From Chloroflexota bacterium (GTDB lineage Bacteria > Chloroflexota > Dehalococcoidia > JACPPY01), in contig JACPRR010000072.1 in NCBI GenBank assembly GCA_016189825.1, positions 1 through 5,438 on the forward strand: DNA of 5,438 nt. The letters run 5' to 3'. The first letter of the stretch is position 1. Each line of letters begins with the position of its first letter. A model generated the notes under the pieces. That model had not been told where the DNA came from and did no database searches. It saw only the letters and a list, made by a program, of their open reading frames with translations. The translations under genes were made by a program, and so were the position numbers. Positions 1 to 5,438 of the stretch are shown here, in pieces.

Positions 1-772
1 AGGCTTTCTTGGCCTGGTCCTCCAGTTCGAGGCGATCAACCAGAAACAGTACGCGCCGGGCATTGCCGGAGCGAAGAAAAAGCCGGATGACTGCTGCGGC
101 GACAAGCGTCTTGCCGGTACCGGTGGCCATCTCGAACAGGAATCGGTCTTTGCCATTCTTCACGGCGTTTTGCAGTGCGTGAATGGCCTTCAGTTGGTAG
201 GATCGCAAGAAGCGCAGTTTGTTGGCCTGGATGTAGCCGGGACGCTCGGTTTCATTCTTCCATGCCGCCTCGGATTGGTAGCTCGGGCGCTGGGTCAGTA
301 CGATGTAGTCATCCTCGACAATATCCTCGATGAGACGCTGCGGGTTGGGCGTCACCTGCCGCGCTCCGATCACCGAGTCCGGCTTAGGGAAGGACGTGAT
401 GATGTAGGGGTTGCCCCGCTCCAGGTCCCAGAAGTAGTGCAGGTTTCCGTTGGACATGATAATGAAGCGGCAGTTCTGGGACCGAGCGTACTTACGGGCC
501 TGCTCTTTGCCAACAAGCGGATTCTTGTCCTCAGGTTTCGCTTCCAGCACGATAAGGGGGAAGCACTTGGTGTCCAGCAGCAGGAAGTCGATAAAGCCCT
601 TGTTTGTCTTCTCAAAGTTGTTGCCGAGGGCGTCCAGATCAGACGACTTGATGTTTACGCTGGGTTCGAGGCGGACGTTGGCAGGTTTGCTCCCTTCCGG
701 GAAGAAGCGCCAGCCTGCACTTTCGAGCAGCTTGTTGATCTTAATGCGCGCTGTGGCTTCCTTGTTTGCCAT
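1..772 (-). CDS. HsdR-like type I restriction endonuclease / DEAD-DEAH helicase subunit, 5' part (runs off left edge)
   Basis: The minus-strand frame is open from an ATG at 772-770 to the window edge, giving the first 257 residues of a larger protein that resembles the R subunit of type I restriction systems. An N-terminal PD-(D/E)xK nuclease is visible: D62 in FIDFLLLD, E77-A-K79, then the QxxxY element Q91-Y95 that is typical of HsdR. A Q-motif-like RSYQLKAI (190-197) precedes a Walker A loop, ATGTGKT (216-222), and a motif Ia-like FLVDRLELEDQ (243-253), so the superfamily 2 motor domain begins here and its remainder lies outside. In the family this subunit cuts DNA after ATP-driven translocation, together with HsdM and HsdS. 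Candidate ribosome sites are GAGGA (780-776), which is close, and GAGGTGAT (792-785), which is far, so initiation is not ideally placed. No methylase or specificity gene lies upstream. A stand-alone helicase-nuclease is the alternative. Confidence 0.88.
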   Translation of the reverse strand, partial: MANKEATARIKINKLLESAGWRFFPEGSKPANVRLEPSVNIKSSDLDALGNNFEKTNKGFIDFLLLDTKCFPLIVLEAKPEDKNPLVGKEQARKYARSQNCRFIIMSNGNLHYFWDLERGNPYIITSFPKPDSVIGARQVTPNPQRLIEDIVEDDYIVLTQRPSYQSEAAWKNETERPGYIQANKLRFLRSYQLKAIHALQNAVKNGKDRFLFEMATGTGKTLVAAAVIRLFLRSGNARRVLFLVDRLELEDQAKKA

Positions 773-821
773 GGGTCCTCGGCTATCACCTCGGTTGTTC
801 AAGCACCAAAACCAAGTCCTT

Positions 822-851
822 CCGGACAGTGCCCATAATACGACGGTCCGG
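822..851. repeat. 6-bp inverted repeat flanking the candidate hsdR-like promoter -10 box
   Basis: CCGGAC (822-827) and GTCCGG (846-851) are perfect inverted copies separated by 18 bases. The centre of the pair falls at 836-837, almost on the middle of the proposed -10 box (835-840). This could be an operator for a dimeric regulator, as restriction genes are often controlled, or a weak hairpin at the end of the tgt transcript. The loop is long for a terminator and no T-run follows on the minus strand. Six-base arms can also arise by chance in GC-rich DNA. Confidence 0.3.
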
Positions 852-863
852 GATAGGGTGCAA
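835..863 (-). promoter_or_regulatory. Candidate sigma70-like promoter for the hsdR-like gene
   Basis: Read on the minus strand, TTGCAC (863-858) and TATTAT (840-835) are separated by exactly 17 bases. The -10 box matches TATAAT at five of six positions and the -35 box keeps the TTG core. A start near 828 would leave a leader of about 55 bases before the ATG at 772. It lies between the tgt stop (900) and the hsdR-like start, where a separate promoter would be expected if this gene is not simply part of the hslV-tgt transcript. Prediction by eye only. Confidence 0.35.
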
Positions 864-899
864 GGAAGTCCATTTTGGAGAGGCAATGTCTTTTGCCGC

Positions 900-2075
900 T
901 CACCCGCCCGGGGCATGCCTGGCGGCGGACCACTTTCGCTTCTGCTCGAGCCTCGCCTGTTCGTCCGGCGGCTTGTACCGGCCGAGGAATTCCGCCTGAT
1001 AGTCAGCGAACCGTCCGCCGAGGATCGCCTGCCTGATCCCGCTCATGAGCCGGACCATGAAGCGCACGTTGTGAATAGTGGCCAGGCGGTACGCGAGCAG
1101 TTCCTCGCATCTGAAAAGGTGATGCATGTACGCGGTCGTAAAAGTGCGGCAAGTGTAGCAGTCGCATTCGCGGTCGATGGGTTCCTCGCAACGCTCGTAC
1201 TGTGCGTTGCGCAGGTTCAATCTGCCCCCTGTTGTATATACCGCGCCATGTCGCGCCACGCGCGTGGGCAGCACACTATCGAACAGGTCCACGCCAAGGG
1301 CAACGGAGCGCACTATGTCGTCCGGCGCCCCCACGCCCATGAGGTATCTGGGGCTGTCGCAGGGCAAGGCCGGCAGCGTTGCTTCAAGCACGTTCCACGT
1401 CGTTTCCTTCGGCTCACCAACGCTGAGGCCGCCTATGGCATACCCCTGGAAGCCTTGCGAGGCCAGGAAATGCGCCGATTCCAGGCGGAACTCGATGTTT
1501 GTTCCTCCCTGGACAATCCCGAACAGGGCTTGTTCCGAACGCTGATGGGCCTGAAGGCATCGTGCCGCCCACCGGTGCGTCAGGTCCATGGCCTTTTTGG
1601 CGCCGGCAGCATCAAGATCATGCGCATGACAAACATCGAGCACCATGGCGATGTCCGAGCCCAGGCGTTCTTGATAGGCGATCGCACTCTCCGGCGTGAA
1701 GAAATGGTCGCCGCCATCGATATGAGAGCTGAAAAGGACGCCTTCGTCGCTCACGCGGCGTAAACCCGCCAGGGAAAACACCTGGAACCCGCCGCTGTCA
1801 GTGAGGATGGGGCCGTTCCAGGCCATGAACCGATGGAGCCCTCCCATGTGCTCGATAATATCGATCCCCGGCCTGAGGTACAGGTGATAGGTGTTGGCAA
1901 GGACCACGCAGGTCCCGGCGCACTCGAGGTCTTCCGGCGTCAGGGACTTAACGGTACCCTGCGTGCCAACTGGCATGAACGCGGGCGTGGGGACGCTGCC
2001 ATGCATCGTCAAGAGATTCCCTGCCCGAGCTCCAGCATCTAGCGCCGATGCCGTCACCTCGAAAATGCACCCCAT
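900..2075 (-). CDS. tgt: tRNA-guanine(34) transglycosylase (queuine/preQ1 tRNA-ribosyltransferase)
   Basis: This is a full-length 391-residue enzyme that swaps guanine 34 of GUN anticodons for preQ1 in cytosolic queuosine synthesis. Key positions match Zymomonas Tgt in register: D93 in TDSGGFQVFSL (general acid/base), D147 and C149 (base pocket), Q189 in FGIVQGG, G216 and V219 in GGLSVGE, and nucleophile D266 in DLFDSVLPTR. Zinc ligands are C304, C306, C309 and H335. V219 and C149 are the residues expected of preQ1-using bacterial enzymes rather than queuine-using eukaryotic ones. One oddity is that the usual DEC triad reads DVC (V148 for Glu). The basic loop reads TRVARHG instead of the common TRNARNG or TRNGRNG. 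The ATG at 2075 places the VPTPAFMPVGTQGTVK block at the usual distance; its ribosome site is weak. It lies 49 bases after hslV, same strand, probably the same transcript. No other queuosine genes are in the window. Confidence 0.96.
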   Translation of the reverse strand: MGCIFEVTASALDAGARAGNLLTMHGSVPTPAFMPVGTQGTVKSLTPEDLECAGTCVVLANTYHLYLRPGIDIIEHMGGLHRFMAWNGPILTDSGGFQVFSLAGLRRVSDEGVLFSSHIDGGDHFFTPESAIAYQERLGSDIAMVLDVCHAHDLDAAGAKKAMDLTHRWAARCLQAHQRSEQALFGIVQGGTNIEFRLESAHFLASQGFQGYAIGGLSVGEPKETTWNVLEATLPALPCDSPRYLMGVGAPDDIVRSVALGVDLFDSVLPTRVARHGAVYTTGGRLNLRNAQYERCEEPIDRECDCYTCRTFTTAYMHHLFRCEELLAYRLATIHNVRFMVRLMSGIRQAILGGRFADYQAEFLGRYKPPDEQARLEQKRKWSAARHAPGG

Positions 2076-2124
2076 TACCGCATGACGCCTGTCCGGATCA
2101 TTGCATCCCCGGGCAACAGGGGAG

Positions 2125-2691
2125 CTATTCGGGTTTCTCCGCAGGGACCTCGACCGCCGTCTTGTTCTCCCCGCCTATGGCCAGGATGCTGATGCGCCTG
2201 TTGGTGTATATGCAGAGGTCGGCCGCGATCCCCATTCCAATGCGCGCTATATCGACCGCGCTCATACCGGTATGCTTTGCAAGCGCCGTCGCCGCTGCCT
2301 GTGCGTAGCCGCCGCCGGACCCGACGCCCACTACGTTCTCATCCGGCTCGATAACATCCCCTTCGCCGGAGAGCACGAGGAGACTGGTCTGGTCCGCCGC
2401 TACAAGCCAGGCGTCCAGACGCCTCAGCACCCGGTCAGTGCGCCACTCCTTGGCAAGCTCAACCGCGGCTTTGCGGAGTTGCCCGCTGTGCTTGTCAAGC
2501 TGCGCGTCGAAACGTTCGGCAAGGGTCAGCGCATCGGCGACCGCGCCGGCAAACCCTGCGATAACCTGACCGTGGTAAAGCGTGCGTAGCTTATTGGCGC
2601 TGTGCTTCATCACCACATCGCCGATCGTGATCTGCCCGTCACCGGCGATCGCGACCTCGCCATCGCGTTTCACGGCCAATATGGTTGTCAT
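2125..2691 (-). CDS. hslV: ATP-dependent protease peptidase subunit HslV (ClpQ)
   Basis: The 188-residue protein is the proteolytic subunit of HslUV, the cytosolic two-ring bacterial relative of the proteasome core. After Met removal T2 becomes the N-terminal threonine nucleophile. The supporting residues are present: D18 (AGDGQ), K34 (ANKLR), G46-F-A-G49 and S125 ([11 protein letters not shown]). The block [14 protein letters not shown] (74-87) and the C-terminal DLCIYTN (158-164) are hallmarks of HslV. It is about 12 residues longer than the Escherichia coli protein, from a hydrophilic Lys/Glu-rich tail. The ATG at 2691 is preceded by AAGGA (2700-2696), and a longer purine run GGAAGGGA lies just upstream, which supports this start. 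In the family the HslU ATPase unfolds substrates and activates HslV, and hslU usually follows hslV directly. Here tgt follows instead, so the partner must be encoded elsewhere or be missing. Identity is very secure. Confidence 0.97.
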   Translation of the reverse strand: MTTILAVKRDGEVAIAGDGQITIGDVVMKHSANKLRTLYHGQVIAGFAGAVADALTLAERFDAQLDKHSGQLRKAAVELAKEWRTDRVLRRLDAWLVAADQTSLLVLSGEGDVIEPDENVVGVGSGGGYAQAAATALAKHTGMSAVDIARIGMGIAADLCIYTNRRISILAIGGENKTAVEVPAEKPE

Positions 2692-2742
2692 TCTATCCTT
2701 AGTCCCTTCCCGGTGCGCGCTTTCGGTATGCCGACCAGTCGC

Positions 2743-2751
2743 ATTATAGCA
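2743..2751 (-). promoter_or_regulatory. Extended -10 promoter for hslV-tgt
   Basis: The minus strand reads TGCTATAAT (2751-2743), a perfect extended -10 element (TGnTATAAT). Transcription would start near 2736 and leave a leader of about 44 bases ahead of hslV. The hexamer at the -35 distance (TGTGAG, 2771-2766) is poor, as is usual when the extended element carries recognition. No CIRCE operator or clear heat-shock promoter is seen. Confidence 0.6.
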
Positions 2752-2808
2752 TCAGGTCAATCACTCTCACACGCTCGATTAGGCGAACAGAGGCCGGATG
2801 TGTATCTG

Positions 2809-2817
2809 TGCTAGAAT
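2809..2817 (+). promoter_or_regulatory. Extended -10 promoter for the flavoprotein pair, probably giving a leaderless mRNA
   Basis: TGCTAGAAT (2809-2817) fits the extended -10 consensus with one mismatch in the hexamer. The ATG at 2826 begins nine bases after the last base of the hexamer, so a normal start point at 2823-2826 gives a leader of zero to three bases. No ribosome binding site precedes that ATG, which agrees with leaderless initiation. There is no recognisable -35 box. It faces the hslV promoter, with about 60 bases between the two -10 boxes. Confidence 0.5.
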
Positions 2818-2825
2818 ATCTCACT

Positions 2826-4130
2826 ATGCGGTTGGGAAACGGGGCCAGGATAGCGGTGCTTGGAGGCGGACCTGCCGGCAGCTTCTTCGCTTTGTACCTC
2901 CTGCAATATGCGGCGGCCGACCGCATGGACCTTGAGGTAGACCTGTTTGAATGGCGGTCGTTCAGCGACCGCGGGCCCAAGGGGTGCAATCGATGCGCCG
3001 GCATACTGTCCGCGTCCCTTTTGAGAAACCTGGGGGAGCTTGACATCAACGTGCCTGAAGAGGTGATTCGGGCACACATAGCTTCTTATCATCTCCATAG
3101 CCCCTTCGGGGTGATCGACATACCCAACCCGGACCCCGGGGCAGAGATACTCAGTGTGTTCCGAGGCGGCGGCCCTCTCTCCAACGCCCAGGGCAGCCTT
3201 CCCAGCTTCGACGGCTTCTTGCTGGACTGCGCTCTGCGGCGCGGGGCGAGGCTCGTCCACGAGCGCGTGCTCCGCGTTGATGTGGAGCGCCGCCCCCGCG
3301 TCTTCCTCGAAGATGGACCGCGTGGATATGACCTCCTGGTGCTGGCGAACGGCCTGAACAGCGGCGCCATCCAGATAGCCGGCCTCCCGTATCGTCCTCC
3401 CGCGACGCTCGCAATGAGCCAGGACGAGCTGCACTGTCGCAAGGAGGACATCGCTCAGTACTTTGGAAGCAGCGTCAGGGCGTTCCTTTTGCCGCACACC
3501 GGCCTCATTTTCGCCAGCGTCGTGCCGAAAGGGGAGTTCCTCAATGTCTCTCTTCTGGCGAGAGGTGGTCCGCCAGACCTGGACGGGTTCCTCGAGCATG
3601 ACCTGGTGAAGGAAGCTCTGCCCTTTCCGTACAAGAGGTCCTGCGGTTGCCGGCCGCGCATCTGCGTCGGGCGCGCCGCGAACTACTACGGCGACGGGTT
3701 CGTTGCTATCGGAGATGCTGCTGTGTCCCGGCTCTACAAGGACGGGATCGGATCGGCGTTGCTCTCAGCCCGGCAGGCAGCGTTGACCGCCATGCGTTAT
3801 GGCACGTCGCGGCACGATTTCGCCAGCCACTACGCCCCATTCTGTCGTGCCTTGCACAACGACAACCGGATGGGGCGCATCATTTTTGCGGTCCATAACC
3901 GCACCAAAGACTCGCGCCGCTTCTTCCGTGTGCAGGCGCGGCTGATCAACGCCGAGGGGTCCCTGCCCTTTACGGGGCAGGTCTTCCGCAAGGTGCTATG
4001 GGGCATGTTCACCGGCAGTTACACTTACCGGCAGATTCTAGGCATGGCCTCAAACCCAAAGGTTGTGGCCAGGGTGGCACGAGAATACCTGACGAGACAC
4101 GGCGCCCGAGTGGTGGAAGCCAAACTATGA
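2826..4130 (+). CDS. FAD-dependent oxidoreductase, distantly geranylgeranyl reductase-like
   Basis: This 434-residue flavoprotein starts with a Rossmann dinucleotide fold (GGGPAG, 13-18) ending in an acidic FEW (41-43), which suits FAD. A second FAD contact, GDGFVAIGDAA (289-299), is followed by KDGIGSALLSARQAA, as in the FixC/geranylgeranyl reductase/PHBH-like class. KGCNRCAGILS (52-62) resembles the conserved cysteine-glycine segment of geranylgeranyl reductases. However, the family's substrate motif YxWxFP is degenerate here (F229-A-S-V-V-P234). Extra cysteines occur at 273, 275 and 280. The last 115 residues are basic and partly hydrophobic, which could favour membrane contact, with no clear transmembrane helix. 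An in-frame GTG at 2808 would add six residues but lies upstream of the proposed start of transcription; the ATG at 2826 keeps the usual short lead to GxGxxG. The stop overlaps the next gene's start. The substrate is unknown: saturation of isoprenoid lipids or quinone tails is the closest family role, and general FAD monooxygenase-like chemistry is an alternative. Confidence 0.8.
   Translation: MRLGNGARIAVLGGGPAGSFFALYLLQYAAADRMDLEVDLFEWRSFSDRGPKGCNRCAGILSASLLRNLGELDINVPEEVIRAHIASYHLHSPFGVIDIPNPDPGAEILSVFRGGGPLSNAQGSLPSFDGFLLDCALRRGARLVHERVLRVDVERRPRVFLEDGPRGYDLLVLANGLNSGAIQIAGLPYRPPATLAMSQDELHCRKEDIAQYFGSSVRAFLLPHTGLIFASVVPKGEFLNVSLLARGGPPDLDGFLEHDLVKEALPFPYKRSCGCRPRICVGRAANYYGDGFVAIGDAAVSRLYKDGIGSALLSARQAALTAMRYGTSRHDFASHYAPFCRALHNDNRMGRIIFAVHNRTKDSRRFFRVQARLINAEGSLPFTGQVFRKVLWGMFTGSYTYRQILGMASNPKVVARVAREYLTRHGARVVEAKL
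4112..4119 (+). promoter_or_regulatory. Ribosome binding site that fixes the start of the NDH-2-like gene
   Basis: GGTGGAAG sits inside the end of the preceding gene, seven bases before the ATG at 4127. Together with the ATGA overlap it supports translation by coupling or re-initiation, and it rejects the longer in-frame extension back to 3998, which would read through the upstream gene in another frame. Confidence 0.55.
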
Positions 4131-5380
4131 ATATCGTCGTCCTTGGCGGTGGGTTCGCCGGAGTCTACTCAGTCATCCGACTTGAGAAGGCGCTGCGACG
4201 TGACAGGGCTGTCCGAATAACACTCATCAGCGACGAGAACTTCTTTCTCTACACTCCACTTCTGCACGAGGTTGCCACTGGCGGCGTGGAGACCAGGCAC
4301 ATCGCCTATCCAATCCGCAGGTTGAGAAAGAAGCGACGCTTCGATTTCGCCAGGTCCCGAGTTACCGGGGTTGACCTTGACAAACGAAAGGTTATGACCG
4401 ATAACGGCAGCATCGACTACGACTACCTGGTCCTTGCCCTGGGGAGCACCACCAACATGACCAGCTTGCCCGGCAACAGCTCGAACGTCTTCACGCTCAA
4501 GAACCTGCTCGACGGCGTCATGATTAGGAATCACATCATCCGTATGTTTGAGACCGCTGATTGCGAGGAGGACACCAGGCGGCGCAAGCAGCTCCTAACC
4601 TTTGTAGTAGTCGGCGCTGGCTATACAGGCGTGCAGTTGGCCGCTGACCTGCGGAACTTCGTGAGACGTTCCTTGTTGAAGGGCTACCGCAACATCGACC
4701 CGGCACTGGTCAGGGTGCTCCTTGTCGGCGATCGCGACCATATCCTCTCCGGCCGCGATCGGAAGCTGTCCGATACATCGGCACGAATGCTGCAGAAGCT
4801 GGGCGTCGACATCCGGCTCAACACCAGGGTTACGGGGCTCTGGGACCACGGCATCGAACTGAATCATATCGAGGTGGAGCCGACAGACACCGTGATCTGG
4901 GTAGCCGGGATTGTCGCCAGCCCTGTGGTATCAGCTCTGCCGGTACAGAAGGATGAACTTGGGCGTGTCGTTGTCGACCAGTACCTCAGGGTGCCGGGGC
5001 ATCCCGAGGTATACGCGGTCGGCGATAACGCCCACTTCGAGGACCCGGCAAGCAAAGCGGTACTGCCGCCCAGGGCGCACTACGCGGTCAGGCAACCTGC
5101 TGTAGTGGTGGCGAACATTCTGGCGGACCTCAAGGGCTCTGCGCCCCACACCTACCGCTACCAGCCGGCATCCGAGCTGGTCTCCCTTGGCCCGCGCAAC
5201 GCGGCGATGAATTTGTTCGGCGTGCACCTGTTCGGGCTCCTCGCGCGCTTCATCTGGCTCGCCGGGTATCTCACCATCATGATGGGGCCGTACAACCGGA
5301 CGAGGGTTTTAATGGATTGGATACTTGGCCTCATATACGACCGCGACAGCACCCTCCTCAGCTTTAAGCGTCAGAGCTGA
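4127..5380 (+). CDS. Type II NADH dehydrogenase (NDH-2)-like FAD/NAD(P)H oxidoreductase with altered quinone-site residues
   Basis: The 417-residue protein has the two-Rossmann layout of NDH-2, the single-subunit, non-proton-pumping NADH:quinone oxidoreductase on the inner face of the membrane. FAD motifs are GGGFAG (7-12), YDYLVLALGS (98-107) and VYAVGDNA (295-302). The NAD(P)H motif is GAGYTG (163-168), and WVAGIVASP (258-266) is also typical. The C-terminus (about 355-405), with hydrophobic GVHLFGLLARFIWLAGY and then PYNRTRVLMDW, matches the amphipathic membrane anchor of NDH-2. Three family positions differ: the Glu after the second glycine motif is Q170; the acidic residue ending the nucleotide-binding strand is G201 (VGDRD); and the quinone motif AQxAxQQ reads A317-H-Y-A-V-R-Q323. 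Flavin reduction by NAD(P)H is likely, but the electron acceptor may not be a standard quinone. The gene overlaps the upstream flavoprotein gene by four bases, so the two probably act together. Sulfide:quinone reductase is less likely, because the catalytic cysteines are absent. Confidence 0.88.
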   Translation: MNIVVLGGGFAGVYSVIRLEKALRRDRAVRITLISDENFFLYTPLLHEVATGGVETRHIAYPIRRLRKKRRFDFARSRVTGVDLDKRKVMTDNGSIDYDYLVLALGSTTNMTSLPGNSSNVFTLKNLLDGVMIRNHIIRMFETADCEEDTRRRKQLLTFVVVGAGYTGVQLAADLRNFVRRSLLKGYRNIDPALVRVLLVGDRDHILSGRDRKLSDTSARMLQKLGVDIRLNTRVTGLWDHGIELNHIEVEPTDTVIWVAGIVASPVVSALPVQKDELGRVVVDQYLRVPGHPEVYAVGDNAHFEDPASKAVLPPRAHYAVRQPAVVVANILADLKGSAPHTYRYQPASELVSLGPRNAAMNLFGVHLFGLLARFIWLAGYLTIMMGPYNRTRVLMDWILGLIYDRDSTLLSFKRQS

Positions 5381-5438
5381 TGAGCGTGAGAATAGCCCCC
5401 TCTCTCTAAGGGCCCTCCGGTAAATAACCTTTACGTGG

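Noticed and set aside
450..1763. Long plus-strand open frame of 437 codons
   Set aside because: It is antisense to the secure tgt gene and the hsdR-like gene, crosses their intergenic gap and has no recognisable motif. In GC-rich DNA such shadow frames are common.
821..2097. The 9-mer TCCGGACAG at 821-829 and its inverse at 2089-2097, upstream of two gene starts
   Set aside because: The two copies have opposite orientation and different spacing relative to the genes they precede. A single shared 9-mer in GC-rich DNA can be chance.
2106..2123. Small hairpin TCCCC/GGGGA between hslV and tgt
   Set aside because: Five-base arms with an eight-base loop and no T-run; too weak to call a terminator, and tgt is probably co-transcribed.
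2808..2825. GTG at 2808 as an alternative start of the first flavoprotein
   Set aside because: It overlaps the extended -10 element, would not be transcribed from that promoter, and adds six residues not needed by the Rossmann fold. It cannot be fully excluded.
2811..3599. Minus-strand open frame of 262 codons
   Set aside because: It is antisense to the flavoprotein gene, whose FAD motifs establish the plus-strand frame, and its translation shows no domain pattern.
3998..4126. 43-codon N-terminal extension of the NDH-2-like protein
   Set aside because: It overlaps the upstream coding sequence in another frame, is not family-like, and the ATG at 4127 has a ribosome site and places GGGFAG at the expected position.
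5394..5412. Possible terminator (CCCT...AGGG) after the NDH-2-like gene
   Set aside because: Four-base stem with no following T-run; not supportable as a terminator.

Overview
The window looks like a stretch of a GC-rich (about 60% by eye) bacterial chromosome. Bacterial lineage is supported by a zinc-type tRNA-guanine transglycosylase with the bacterial preQ1-pocket residues, by HslV, by a type I restriction HsdR-like gene and by sigma70-like promoters. I cannot name the phylum from this sequence alone; a Chloroflexota-like or other environmental lineage is only a guess.

Layout. Three genes lie on the minus strand and two on the plus strand, diverging from a 134-base spacer (2692-2825). Reading leftwards from the spacer: hslV (peptidase of the HslUV protease, 2691-2125), then after 49 bases tgt (queuosine-tRNA enzyme, 2075-900), then after 127 bases the 5' part of an HsdR-like restriction/helicase gene that starts at 772 and runs off the left edge. 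Reading rightwards: a FAD oxidoreductase distantly like geranylgeranyl reductases (2826-4130). It overlaps by an ATGA junction with a type II NADH dehydrogenase-like flavoprotein (4127-5380). The last 58 bases (5381-5438) hold no recognisable gene and no convincing terminator.

How the genes relate. hslV and tgt are probably co-transcribed from an extended -10 promoter in the divergent spacer. They are housekeeping genes of unrelated function, and no hslU is adjacent. The HsdR-like gene has its own candidate promoter and no hsdM or hsdS upstream, so it may mark the edge of an accessory island. The two plus-strand flavoproteins are translationally coupled. They invite the hypothesis of a two-component redox system: an NAD(P)H-oxidising, membrane-associated NDH-2-like protein feeding electrons to an FAD-dependent reductase of a lipid, isoprenoid or quinone-like substrate. 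Both depart from their families at functionally important positions, so neither textbook function should be assigned outright. This pair is the most interesting item in the window.
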